39,960 bases of DNA, taken from contig CASEYC010000055.1 of assembly GCA_949292025.1 (NCBI GenBank), forward strand, positions 1 to 39,960, given 5' to 3'. This DNA is from an uncultured Bacteroides sp. GTDB lineage: Bacteria; Bacteroidota; Bacteroidia; Bacteroidales; Bacteroidaceae. A program made the position numbers and the translations under genes. Each line of letters opens with the position of its first letter. Position 1 is the first letter of the stretch. Below the pieces are notes generated by a model. That model made no database searches. It was not told where the DNA came from and was given only the letters and a program-made list of their open reading frames with translations. Below, one piece after another: positions 7,484-15,613 of the stretch.

Positions 7484-7780
7484 TCATATTTTGGAACAAT
7501 CAACTATCTTGTCATATTCTGTATGCGTGCCTATGAAACGAACATACACAAATGAAATGGTGAACTTTATCACGACAACAAGCCTATAATTATTTCCCCT
7601 GATATTGAAAACATAATGCTGGTTACCCACATTGTCCACACTGTTGAAAGTCTTTTTCACATCCGCAAAGCATACCCATTTGCTTTTCTTGACAATGGTA
7701 GTCCACTCTTGCAAGGCGACTTTTGCATCCGGATGCGCCTCAGCGTACTCTTTCAACGTTTGTTCAGTAAATATCCTCAT
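7484..7780 (-). CDS. higB: HigB-type toxin (mRNA interferase)
   Basis: This is a 98-residue protein from the ATG at 7780 (MRIFTEQTLKEYAEAHPDA). The pattern KVALQEWTTIVKKSKWVCFADVKKTFNSVDNVGN, then YVFNIRGNNYRLVVVI and FVYVRFIGTHTEYDKI, fits the HigB/RelE-superfamily fold of ribosome-associated mRNA interferases. The conserved Asn/Arg-rich strand (IRGNNYRL) and the C-terminal GTHTEYD are present and the gene looks intact. It has a strong promoter of its own and is followed by the antitoxin. ATG codons further upstream in frame give a non-family N-terminus. Confidence 0.85.
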   Translation of the reverse strand: MRIFTEQTLKEYAEAHPDAKVALQEWTTIVKKSKWVCFADVKKTFNSVDNVGNQHYVFNIRGNNYRLVVVIKFTISFVYVRFIGTHTEYDKIVDCSKI

Positions 7781-7801
7781 AAGGCACATTTTATCGTGTG
7801 A

Positions 7802-7832
7802 CAAAGGTAAGCACAAGATTCTGAATTTCAAA
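7802..7832 (-). promoter_or_regulatory. higBA promoter
   Basis: On the minus strand TTTG (7829-7832) is followed, after exactly 19 bp, by TACCTTTG (7802-7809). This is a near-perfect match to the Bacteroidetes TTTG-N19-TAnnTTTG promoter, 21 bp before the higB ATG. Confidence 0.75.
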
Positions 7833-7885
7833 ATCGCGTTCGGACATTCGCAACATTTTAAGAGAATAAACTTATGCAACCGGTT

Positions 7886-8929
7886 TCAACAGGATTTCGT
7901 CTCGTTGAGCAACGGCTTATATTTCGCCAAAGCCGCCTCAAAGAGTTCCCGAGCCTCTTCCATTGTTCCGTAGAGCTCGCCGCCCGAAGCATTGAGGTGT
8001 CCGCCGCCGTTGAAGAACTCGGCTGCCAATTGGTTGCAGGGGAAGGTGCCTACGGAGCGAAGGGAGATTTTAATCATCGGCTTCTCCGTGTCCTCGCGCA
8101 GGAAGCAGGACAACACCACGTTCTTGATGGTCAACGGGATATTGACAAAGCCCTCGCTGTCGCCGCGGATATAGTTGAAGCGGCGTTGCTCCTTCTTGGT
8201 GAGCGAGATGAGCGCGGCATTGCAGTCGGAATACACCCGCATCTGGCTGAGGACGTACCCCATCAGGCGCAGGCGGCTCTCGGAATAGGTGTTGAACACC
8301 TTGCGGTAGATGGCGTCCTTGTCGATGCCCTTGCTGAGGAGTTCGCTGATGATGAAGTAGATTTCGCGGTTGTTCGAGTTGTAGGTGAAACCGCCCGTGT
8401 CGGTCATCATGCCTGTGTAGATGCACTCGGCGCCCTCCTTGGTGATTTCGTTGAAGTAGCCCATGCGGCAAATGAGGCGGAACACCAGCTCGGACGTGGA
8501 CGAGATTTCGGGGTGCGAAATAGTGATTTGCGTGAAGTCGCCCGGATTCAGGTGATGGTCAATGAGAATCTTGCGGGCAGGAGAAGCCAGCACAGCATCG
8601 CCCATCGCATCAATGCGGTGGATGTCGTTGAAGTCCAGGCAACAGATGACATCCGCCTCGGCAATGAGTCGGTCGGCAAAATCCTTGTATTTGTCATACA
8701 GCAGGATGTCCTTGCTGCCCGGCATCCACTTCAGGAAGTCGGGGAAAGCATTGGGCACAATGACATTGGCGGTCTTGTCCTGCGAAGTGAGGAAGTGCCA
8801 CAGGCCCAAGGATGAACCGACGGCATCGCCGTCAGGAGAAATGTGCGACACGATGACGATTTTCTCGGCACGCTCGAACCACTTGACAAAATGGTCGATG
8901 TCGGTTTGTTTGATTATTTTGCTCAGCAT
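7886..8929 (-). CDS. nrnA: DHH-family phosphoesterase, NrnA-like
   Basis: This is a 347-residue cytoplasmic protein with DHH and DHHA1 domains. Visible motifs: SHISPDGDAVGSS (metal ligands His29, Asp33, Asp35), LDFND near 99-102, DHH at 124-126, and the DHHA1 signature GGGHLNASGG at 308-317. Family members hydrolyse short RNA oligonucleotides (nanoRNase) and 3'-phosphoadenosine 5'-phosphate; some act on cyclic dinucleotide products. It has its own -7 box and follows comEC after a gap that holds tandem repeats. Start at 8929 is supported by the family-like N-terminus. Confidence 0.88.
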   Translation of the reverse strand: MLSKIIKQTDIDHFVKWFERAEKIVIVSHISPDGDAVGSSLGLWHFLTSQDKTANVIVPNAFPDFLKWMPGSKDILLYDKYKDFADRLIAEADVICCLDFNDIHRIDAMGDAVLASPARKILIDHHLNPGDFTQITISHPEISSTSELVFRLICRMGYFNEITKEGAECIYTGMMTDTGGFTYNSNNREIYFIISELLSKGIDKDAIYRKVFNTYSESRLRLMGYVLSQMRVYSDCNAALISLTKKEQRRFNYIRGDSEGFVNIPLTIKNVVLSCFLREDTEKPMIKISLRSVGTFPCNQLAAEFFNGGGHLNASGGELYGTMEEARELFEAALAKYKPLLNETKSC

Positions 8930-8978
8930 ATCGTTCTACTGAAAAAGGTTGATTACTATCTGTCTATGATTAGGGGGA

Positions 8979-8986
8979 CAAAAGTA
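8979..8986 (-). promoter_or_regulatory. -7 box for nrnA
   Basis: Minus-strand TACTTTTG (TAnnTTTG), 49 bp before the ATG. No clear TTTG is seen at the expected distance. It lies between nrnA and the repeat array at 9043-9140. Confidence 0.5.
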
Positions 8987-9042
8987 CAAAAAGTTTAGGA
9001 GATAAGAGAGGAAATGCCAGGTTTTCCTGTGCAAGATTCACC

Positions 9043-9140
9043 AAGCACGGGCGCAGGCACGGGTAAGCATGGACGCAGGTATCCCTAAGCACGGGCGCAG
9101 GTAGGGGTAAGCAAGGGCGCAGGCATGGGTAAGCAAGAGA
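9043..9140. repeat. Tandem array A: 22-bp units between comEC and nrnA
   Basis: Four contiguous 22-bp units begin at 9043, 9065, 9087 and 9109, with a partial fifth at 9131. Each starts AAGCA and has a GCGCAGG-type core. On the minus strand each unit splits into two 11-bp halves sharing the word CCCGTGC, so a period of 11 is also visible. Units are direct repeats; no strong hairpin is seen, unlike arrays C-F. The array begins 28 bp after the comEC stop codon in the direction of transcription. Confidence 0.85.
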
Positions 9141-9167
9141 TTCGCAACATCCTGATTCACAGCGTGC

Positions 9168-11249
9168 TCAAAAAGCAGCAAAATAAGCGCCATCCCTGTC
9201 GAGGGCGTGGCAAGGAATCCCCCGCTGAAGGCACTCCTCCTCCATCCGCCGACGGTAAAAACCCGTGAAGGAAGCATCGAACACGACGAAATCCACGGCA
9301 AACAGCCGCTCCAAATCGTGCAGCGTCCCCTTATAGCCCCGGCACACATAGAGATAATCCACGGGGAGGGGCACGGAAGCCGTCTTTCCCCGCCAACGGT
9401 CATCGTGCAGGATGCAGACGCGGCGCCCGCCATAATTCAATATCCCGTCGCGCACGGACAGGGAGGCATCGGCATACCCATCCGCCACAAGACAAGGGTC
9501 AGCCAACCGCAAGCGGCGCCAATGCGGCGCCAACGAGCGGGAGATGCGCTCCACGTCGGGCAAGGTATCCGTCCCCACCAGCCAAGACGCACGCCCTCCG
9601 CCCAGGCAATGCACGGCAGGAGTGCGGCTGACATTATAGAATGCAAGCCCAGGCTCCGGACGGGAAGCCACCATGGAGACCGCATGCCAAGACACCGCCG
9701 CCAGCAAGGACAGCAACATCCACCCCACCCGACGAGGCGTAAACCAACGGCAACAGCCATACAGCAACGCCAGAAAGACATAGGACAACACCACATCGCC
9801 GCCGTCCACCCAAATATCATCCATGGAAGCGTAAGGCAAACGCTCCACCCAACGAAGCCCTTCGTTCTGCCACCACACCAGGCGATCCAGCACCCCGGCA
9901 AAAGCCGACTGCACACCGGGGAAAGGCGTGAGCAGCAACAACAGCACGGCAGCATAGAGTATCAGCGAAGCCATCGGCACCACAAACAGATTGCTCAGCA
10001 GGAAATGCGTGGAAAAGCGACCGAAGTAGAACAGCACCAGCGGCGCCACCCCTGCCTGTGCCGCCACGGACACCGTCATCAATCCCCAGACATAACGCAG
10101 GAGGCGGTTGCGGGGTTGCCACAACCGGTACAAGGGCGGCTGAAACAACAGGATGGCAGCCAAAGAAAGGAAAGAGAGCTGGAAACTGACTTCAAACAGC
10201 CACAAGGGTTGCACCAGCAGCATCAGGAAGCACGTGGCCAACAGGGAGTGCATCGTCAGCAGCTTCTCGGACTGCAACGACGCCAAGGCCAAGAGGGAAA
10301 ACATCGTGACCGACCGCACCACCGGCGAGGCCAGCCCCGTGAAAAAGGCGAACGCCCACAAGGCCAATACAAGCCCGAACATCAGCGGCGCCTTCAGCCA
10401 ACGCCGCCACGCCCACAGCGGACGGAGCAGGAAGACCAGCAGCACATACAGGAAACCGATGTGCAACCCCGACAGCGACAGCACATGGCTCGCCCCAGAC
10501 ACGGAATAGGTCTCCAGGATGTCTTCGCTCAAGTGGTCTTGGTCGCCTACGGTAAGGGCGGAAAACACGGTCAGCTCATCGTCCCGGAAACCCAAACGAC
10601 GATAGAGGGAAACGACCTCCGCCCGATAGTCCAACGCCACTTGACGGAACGTGCGCGCCGAATCGTGTCCCACCACCCGCCAACGCCCGGCAGGCACGTA
10701 GGCCGTCCCGCTCCCACCTTGGCGGCAGAGGTAACGCTTGTAGTCGAACTCATCGGGATTGCCGTTGTTGCGCGGCGGCGAAAGACGGGCATGTACCAGC
10801 AACTCGTCCCCCCGGCGCAACCGGGCAGATGCGGAATCCTTGGGAAAATAAAGAAGGAACAAGGGCGGACGCCGCCCGACATGCAGGGAATCGCCCACCC
10901 AGACACCCTGCACACGGACAGGGCAAAGGCGGCTACGCTCCTTCTCCTCGGGGTGCTCGGCTATCCGGACGTGGTAAACCGCCTCACCGGAGGGACAATC
11001 ATACGCCACCACCGAGACCTGCCACGCCGCCAACTGGAAACCGATGGAGGCCAACAACACCCCTGTCCCGCCGCCCAACAAGGTGGGCCAACAACGGTGA
11101 TGGCACACATACAACAGCAGCAGCCACAGCGCAGCCCCGCCGAGGAAGCATCCCCACGGAAAGGGGTGAGGGAAAGCGTCGCCACACACAATCCCCACCA
11201 CCAACGGGAACAGCAACCGCAGGAAAGGCTGTCGCCGCAGGACTTCCAT
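9168..11249 (-). CDS. comEC: ComEC/Rec2-family membrane protein
   Basis: The protein is about 693 residues, started at the ATG at 11249 (MEVLRRQPFLRLL), 5 bp after the rpe stop; the longer form would overlap rpe. Order: N-terminal membrane helices and a DUF4131-like soluble part (to about residue 220), then the ComEC competence domain with many helices, including the signature ASHVLSLSGLHIGFLY and LASPVVRSVTMFSLL. ComEC forms the inner-membrane channel for uptake of single-stranded DNA. The C-terminal 150 residues occupy the place of the metallo-beta-lactamase-like domain, but I see no HxHxDH metal motif there. Whether the organism is competent cannot be judged. Confidence 0.87.
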   Translation of the reverse strand: MEVLRRQPFLRLLFPLVVGIVCGDAFPHPFPWGCFLGGAALWLLLLYVCHHRCWPTLLGGGTGVLLASIGFQLAAWQVSVVAYDCPSGEAVYHVRIAEHPEEKERSRLCPVRVQGVWVGDSLHVGRRPPLFLLYFPKDSASARLRRGDELLVHARLSPPRNNGNPDEFDYKRYLCRQGGSGTAYVPAGRWRVVGHDSARTFRQVALDYRAEVVSLYRRLGFRDDELTVFSALTVGDQDHLSEDILETYSVSGASHVLSLSGLHIGFLYVLLVFLLRPLWAWRRWLKAPLMFGLVLALWAFAFFTGLASPVVRSVTMFSLLALASLQSEKLLTMHSLLATCFLMLLVQPLWLFEVSFQLSFLSLAAILLFQPPLYRLWQPRNRLLRYVWGLMTVSVAAQAGVAPLVLFYFGRFSTHFLLSNLFVVPMASLILYAAVLLLLLTPFPGVQSAFAGVLDRLVWWQNEGLRWVERLPYASMDDIWVDGGDVVLSYVFLALLYGCCRWFTPRRVGWMLLSLLAAVSWHAVSMVASRPEPGLAFYNVSRTPAVHCLGGGRASWLVGTDTLPDVERISRSLAPHWRRLRLADPCLVADGYADASLSVRDGILNYGGRRVCILHDDRWRGKTASVPLPVDYLYVCRGYKGTLHDLERLFAVDFVVFDASFTGFYRRRMEEECLQRGIPCHALDRDGAYFAAF

Positions 11250-11254
11250 ACCGT

Positions 11255-11905
11255 TCAGAGGTTCTTCAACGCCCAAATGGCCTTCATGGGGTCGGTGGCC
11301 GAGAATACGGCATTGCCCACCACCAGGATGTCGGCGCCTGCCTCGACCAACCGCGCACCGGTCTCCAGATTGACGCCGCCGTCCACCTCGATGAGGGCTT
11401 CCGAACCGGTCTGGTTCAGCAGTTCGCGCAGCTCGCGCACCTTGTCCACGGTATGTTCAATGAACTTCTGTCCGCCGAAACCGGGGTTTACCCCCATCAC
11501 CAGCACCATGTACAGCTCGCCCACGATGTCCTTCAACAACGACACGGGCGTGGCGGGATTGATGGTGACGGCCGGCTGCATGCCCGCGTCGCGTATCTGT
11601 TGCACCACGCGGTGCAGGTGGGTGCAGGTCTCATAATGCACGTTCATCACGTGGGCGCCCAGGGCTTTCACCTCGGGGATGAACTTCTCGGGCTGGACAA
11701 TCATCAGATGGACGTCCAGCGGCTTGTGGGTCAGGCGGGACACGTGCTTCAACACCGGGAACCCGAAAGAGATATTGGGCACAAAGACGCCGTCCATGAT
11801 GTCCAGGTGGATCCAGTCGGCATCGCTGCGGTTCAACATATCCATCTCGGCAGCCAAGTTGCCAAAGTTGGCCGAGAGAATGGAAGGGGCAATAATAGGT
11901 TTCAT
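11255..11905 (-). CDS. rpe: Ribulose-phosphate 3-epimerase
   Basis: This is a 216-residue TIM-barrel enzyme of normal length. It interconverts ribulose-5-phosphate and xylulose-5-phosphate in the pentose phosphate pathway. Conserved parts: APSILSANFGNL, the metal and proton-transfer residues in WIHLDIMDG (His33, Asp35, Asp38), HLMI, the phosphate loop VNPGFGGQKF, and EVDGGV followed by GADILVVGNAVF. It lies 28 bp after fmt and 5 bp before comEC in a minus-strand run. Confidence 0.95.
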   Translation of the reverse strand: MKPIIAPSILSANFGNLAAEMDMLNRSDADWIHLDIMDGVFVPNISFGFPVLKHVSRLTHKPLDVHLMIVQPEKFIPEVKALGAHVMNVHYETCTHLHRVVQQIRDAGMQPAVTINPATPVSLLKDIVGELYMVLVMGVNPGFGGQKFIEHTVDKVRELRELLNQTGSEALIEVDGGVNLETGARLVEAGADILVVGNAVFSATDPMKAIWALKNL

Positions 11906-11933
11906 ATTTATTAGGTTAAGTGATACACATTAC

Positions 11934-12902
11934 TTACTCCACCCGTGCCGGCTCCGCCAGGCGGAAGCCGCGCAGCAGCTCGTCCACGCGGAGGCGCTTC
12001 TTGCCGGGCAGCTGGAGGGAGCGGATGCCCACCAGGCCGTCGGCGGCCGCCACGCGCAGGAAGGTCTTGCCGTCCGTCACCACCGTGCCCACGGGCAGGC
12101 CGTGCACGCCGGGCAGCTTCTCGGTCTCGAACACCTTCAGCACCACGGGCTCCTGGCCGGACTGGTGCAACTCTGTCCATGCGGCGGGATGGGGCGAGAG
12201 GCCGCGGACGAAGTCATACACCTCCTTGACGGGGCGGCTCCAGTCGATGCGGCAGGTGTCCTTGAAAATCTTCGGCGCGGGGCGCAGCGGTCCGGATGCG
12301 GTCATTTGCTCCTGGGGGATGGACGTGGCGGTGCCGTCCAGGATGGCGTCCACCGTCTCCGTCACCACGCGGCCGCCCAAGCGCATCAGGCGGTCGTGCA
12401 CGGTGCCGGCATCGTCCGTGTCGGCAATGGGCACGCGCTCCTGGCGGATGACCTCGCCCGTGTCAATCTCGTGCTTCAGGAAGAAGGTGGTGACGCCCGT
12501 CTCCGTGTCGCCGTTGATGACGGCCCAGTTGATGGGCGCAGCGCCGCGGTATTGGGGCAAGAGGGAGGCGTGCAGGTTGAACGTGCCCAGGCGGGGCATG
12601 GCCCACACCACCTCCGGCAGCATCCGGAAGGCAACGACTATCTGCAGGTCGGCCTGCCAGGCGCGGAGTTGCGCGAGGAAGGTCTCGTCCTTCAGCTTCT
12701 CGGGTTGCAACAAGGGTAGCCCGTACGCCAAGGCATATTGCTTGACGGGCGACTGCTGCAGCTTGTGCCCGCGTCCGGCGGGCTTGTCGGGCATGGTGAT
12801 GACGCCCACCACGTTGTAGCCGCCCTCCACGAGGCAGCGCAGGGCCTCCACCGCAAAGTCGGGGGTGCCCATGTATACGATTCGCAAGTCTTCTTTCTTC
12901 AT
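11934..12902 (-). CDS. fmt: Methionyl-tRNA formyltransferase
   Basis: This is a 322-residue enzyme that formylates the initiator Met-tRNA using 10-formyltetrahydrofolate. The N-terminal formyltransferase domain shows RIVYMGTPDFA, the catalytic Asn/His region FNLHASLLPQYRG, and the later GVTTFFLKHEIDTG containing the conserved Asp. The C-terminal OB-like tRNA-binding domain (about 205-320) ends LRGFRLAEPARVE. It is the third gene of the tsaC-clcA-fmt-rpe-comEC run, separated from clcA by tandem array B. Confidence 0.95.
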   Translation of the reverse strand: MKKEDLRIVYMGTPDFAVEALRCLVEGGYNVVGVITMPDKPAGRGHKLQQSPVKQYALAYGLPLLQPEKLKDETFLAQLRAWQADLQIVVAFRMLPEVVWAMPRLGTFNLHASLLPQYRGAAPINWAVINGDTETGVTTFFLKHEIDTGEVIRQERVPIADTDDAGTVHDRLMRLGGRVVTETVDAILDGTATSIPQEQMTASGPLRPAPKIFKDTCRIDWSRPVKEVYDFVRGLSPHPAAWTELHQSGQEPVVLKVFETEKLPGVHGLPVGTVVTDGKTFLRVAAADGLVGIRSLQLPGKKRLRVDELLRGFRLAEPARVE

Positions 12903-12945
12903 ATCTTATAATATGTATGTTTTTACCATCCAATAACGGGATTCA

Positions 12946-13035
12946 TACCCCACGCGTGACCCCTTGTGGTACCCCACGCGTGACCCCTTGAGGCACCCCA
13001 CGCGTGACCCCTTGAGGTACCCCACGCGTGGGGTA
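12946..13035. repeat. Tandem array B: 24-bp units between clcA and fmt
   Basis: Four units with a period of exactly 24 bp, each carrying CACGCGTG (ACGCGT at 12952, 12976, 13000 and 13024). Each unit is two 12-bp halves that both begin ACCCC, one with ACGCGTG and one with TTGAGG or TTGTGG. The last unit forms a perfect 18-bp palindrome at 13018-13035 (TACCCCACGCGTGGGGTA). In the direction of transcription the array begins 33 bp after the clcA stop and ends 43 bp before the fmt ATG. Confidence 0.9.
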
Positions 13036-13068
13036 TTGCAGGCGGTCAACGTGGCTTCCGGAAGGGGG

Positions 13069-14877
13069 TCACTCGTCCGAAAAATGCACCAGCACCTCGC
13101 GGTAGGCATTGAACACCTTGGACTTCGAGACGAAGCCTAGATAACGGTCTTCGGCGTCCACCACGGGCAGGTTCCACGCCTGGGTGTCGTCGAAGACGCG
13201 CATCACCTGCTCCATGCTGTCCGTGTCGTGCAGGCGGGCGGGAGGCAGGGTCATCAGCCGCTCCACCGTGAAGCGGTGATACAGCTCCTGGCGGAACATG
13301 ATGTTGCGTATGTCGTCCAGGGGAATGATGCCCAGCAGGTGGTTGTCCGCGTCCAGCACGGGGAAGATGTTGCGCCGCGCGTGGGCGATGACGCTCACCA
13401 AGTTACCCAGGTCCATGTCGGGACGGACGGGGGTGAAGTCTCGCTCCACCACGTCGTCCACCTTCATCAGCGTCAGCACGGACTTGTCCTTGTTGTGCGT
13501 CAGCAGGTCGCCCTTCTTGGCCAGGCGCATAGAGTAGATGCTGTGCGGCTCGAAGACGATGATGGTCAGGTAGGAGCTGACGGAGACAATCATCAGCGGC
13601 AGGAAGAGGTCGTAGCCGCCCGTCAGCTCGGCGATGAGGAAGACGCCCGTGAGGGGCGCGTGCATCACGCCGCTCATCACGCCCGCCATGCCCATCAGCG
13701 CGAAGTTCTTCTCCGGCAGGAAGGGGGTCATGTCCAGCCCGTTGCTGAAGTGGGAGAAGACGAATCCCGCGATGCAGCCCAGGTAGAGCGAGGGCGCGAA
13801 GATACCGCCGCAGCCGCCTCCGCCGTTGGTGGCACTGGAGGCAAAGACCTTGAAAAGGATGATGAGCATCAGGTAGACCAGCAGGAGGTTGCCGTGCCCG
13901 TAGAAGAAGGAGTGGTCCATCACCGTGTCCCATTCGGCGTTGCTCACACCGTTGAGCAGCAGTTCTATCGTGTCATAGCCCTCGCCGTAGAGCGGGGGGA
14001 AGAGGAATATCAGCACGCTCAGCATGGAGCCGCCCAGCAGCAGCTTCTTCCACGGGGTCTTCAGGTGGCCGAAGACGCCCTCCACCCGGCTCATCGCCCG
14101 CGTGAAGTAGAGCGACACCAGTCCGCAGAAGATGCCCAGAAGAATGACGTAGGGAATGCGCCCCAAGGCGAACGGCTCGTCGAGGTGGAAGCGGAACAAG
14201 GCTTCCTGCCCGGTGACGATGTAGGACAGCGTGGCCGCCGTCACCGACGAGATGAGCAGGGGCAGCAGCGAGGTCATCGTCAGGTCTATCATCAGCACCT
14301 CCAGCGTGAACACCAGCCCCGCGATGGGCGCCTTGAAGATGCCCGCCACCGCGCCCGCCGCGCCGCAGCCCACGAGGAGCATCAGCGTGCGGTGCTCCAT
14401 CTTGAAGAGGCCGCCCAGGTTGGAGCCTATGGCGGAGCCCGTCAGCACGATGGGCGCCTCCGCCCCCACCGAGCCGCCGAAGCCGATGGTGATGGAGCTG
14501 GCCAGGATGGACGACCACGTGTTGTGGGGCTTGATGCGCCCCTGGCGGCGCGAGATGGCATAGAGAATCTTGGTGACGCCGTGGCTGATGTCGTCCTTCA
14601 CCACGTGGCGCACGAAGAGCCCGGTGAGCAGGATGCCCGCGACGGGATAGACCAGGTAGAGGTAGTTGGCCTCGGTGGTGTCGAAGTGGTCCGTCAAGAA
14701 CCATTGTATCCAGTGTATCAGTTGCTTCAACAGCAAGGCGGCCAAGGCCGTGCCGATGCCCACCACGAAGCTCAGCATCAGGATGAACTGCCGGTCCTTG
14801 ATGTGCTGCTCGCGCCACCGGATGAAGCGGGGCAGCCAGCCTTTCACGTTATATGATAAGTGTACGTCCTTGTCCAT
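13069..14877 (-). CDS. ClC-family chloride channel/transporter with CBS pair
   Basis: This is a 602-residue inner-membrane protein. The voltage-gated chloride channel domain (about 35-440) shows GFGGSVGAEAPIVLTGSAIGS, where the Glu of GAEAP is the usual gating glutamate, and later GGGCGGIFAPSLYLG and GMAGVMSGVMHAPLTG. Two CBS domains follow (about 465-520 and 535-595), probably sensing nucleotides. Whether it is a channel or a chloride/proton exchanger cannot be told. Its ATG at 14877 overlaps the tsaC stop as ATGA, implying translational coupling; a GTG at 14880 is also possible. Confidence 0.9.
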   Translation of the reverse strand: MDKDVHLSYNVKGWLPRFIRWREQHIKDRQFILMLSFVVGIGTALAALLLKQLIHWIQWFLTDHFDTTEANYLYLVYPVAGILLTGLFVRHVVKDDISHGVTKILYAISRRQGRIKPHNTWSSILASSITIGFGGSVGAEAPIVLTGSAIGSNLGGLFKMEHRTLMLLVGCGAAGAVAGIFKAPIAGLVFTLEVLMIDLTMTSLLPLLISSVTAATLSYIVTGQEALFRFHLDEPFALGRIPYVILLGIFCGLVSLYFTRAMSRVEGVFGHLKTPWKKLLLGGSMLSVLIFLFPPLYGEGYDTIELLLNGVSNAEWDTVMDHSFFYGHGNLLLVYLMLIILFKVFASSATNGGGGCGGIFAPSLYLGCIAGFVFSHFSNGLDMTPFLPEKNFALMGMAGVMSGVMHAPLTGVFLIAELTGGYDLFLPLMIVSVSSYLTIIVFEPHSIYSMRLAKKGDLLTHNKDKSVLTLMKVDDVVERDFTPVRPDMDLGNLVSVIAHARRNIFPVLDADNHLLGIIPLDDIRNIMFRQELYHRFTVERLMTLPPARLHDTDSMEQVMRVFDDTQAWNLPVVDAEDRYLGFVSKSKVFNAYREVLVHFSDE

Positions 14878-15452
14878 CACTGCCGTATGATTTTGACCTC
14901 GCCGCCGCTGCCCAGCTTGATGATGGACGAGGGGCGTGCCGGGGCCGTCTCGTTGCGGCGTGCTTCGACGACATAGTCCACGGCATTCTTGATATCCTCA
15001 CTGATTTCCGCGAAAGTGCGGGGCGAAGGCTGCCCGCTGACGTTGGCCGAGGTGGAGACGATGGCCTTGCGGAAGCGGAAGCACAGGGCCTTGGAGAACT
15101 CCTCGGCGGTGACGCGGATGCCCACGCTGCCGTCCTCGGCCAGGAGGTTGGGCGCCAAGTTGCGCGCGCCGCTGTAGATGACGGTCAGCGGCTTGTCCGC
15201 CACCTCCAGCAGGTCCCACGCCACGGCGGGCACGTCCTGCACATAGTAATCAACTTTGACGGCGGAGTCAACCAGCACCAGCATGGCCTTGCTGTCCGCC
15301 CGGTGTTTTATCTCGTAGACGCGGCGCACGGCCTCTTCGTTGGTGGCGTCGCATCCCAAACCCCAGATGGTGTCAGTGGGATACAATATCACCCCACCTT
15401 CCTGCATCACCCGGCAGGCTTTCTTGATGTCTTCTATCCAATCTTTATTCAT
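14877..15452 (-). CDS. tsaC: L-threonylcarbamoyladenylate synthase (YrdC/Sua5 family)
   Basis: This is a 191-residue protein from the ATG at 15452; the longer frame to 15527 would cover the promoter. It makes threonylcarbamoyl-AMP from threonine, bicarbonate and ATP, the first step of the t6A37 modification of tRNAs reading ANN codons. Signatures: GGVILYPTDTIWGLGCDA near the start, KHRADSKAMLVLV, GSVGIRV, and STSANVSGQPSP. It lacks the extra Sua5 domain. It is the first gene of a minus-strand run ending in comEC and lies divergent from the hybrid regulator. Confidence 0.93.
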   Translation of the reverse strand: MNKDWIEDIKKACRVMQEGGVILYPTDTIWGLGCDATNEEAVRRVYEIKHRADSKAMLVLVDSAVKVDYYVQDVPAVAWDLLEVADKPLTVIYSGARNLAPNLLAEDGSVGIRVTAEEFSKALCFRFRKAIVSTSANVSGQPSPRTFAEISEDIKNAVDYVVEARRNETAPARPSSIIKLGSGGEVKIIRQ

Positions 15453-15474
15453 TGTTTCAACGATGATTGACGCG

Positions 15475-15482
15475 CAAAAGTA
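15475..15482 (-). promoter_or_regulatory. -7 box for the tsaC-clcA-fmt-rpe-comEC run
   Basis: Minus-strand TACTTTTG (TAnnTTTG), 22 bp before the tsaC ATG. No clear TTTG was found upstream. Confidence 0.5.
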
Positions 15483-15558
15483 GTAATTTGTATCCATAAA
15501 GCCACAGAAATAGGGCAAATAATGCAAGGAAAGCCTTTAGGAATCGAGAATGTTTCAT

Positions 15559-15566
15559 TATTTTTG
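15559..15566 (+). promoter_or_regulatory. -7 box for the hybrid regulator
   Basis: TATTTTTG (TAnnTTTG), 47 bp before the ATG at 15614, in the divergent gap. The upstream box is imperfect. Confidence 0.45.
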
Positions 15567-15613
15567 CAGCGCAACTTAAATAAACATTACCCTGTAAAAC
15601 CCACGTCGCGTGT

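Noticed and set aside
7484-7879. Longer higB start at 7879
   Set aside because: It would run over a near-perfect promoter and adds a Cys-rich leader not seen in HigB proteins.
9207-11636. 809-codon open frame opposite comEC and rpe
   Set aside because: Rich in Gln, Pro, His and Arg with no domain; it crosses two recognised genes on the other strand.
13228-14856. 542-codon open frame opposite the ClC gene
   Set aside because: Low-complexity His/Gln/Glu/Arg composition typical of the antisense of a GC-rich membrane protein.
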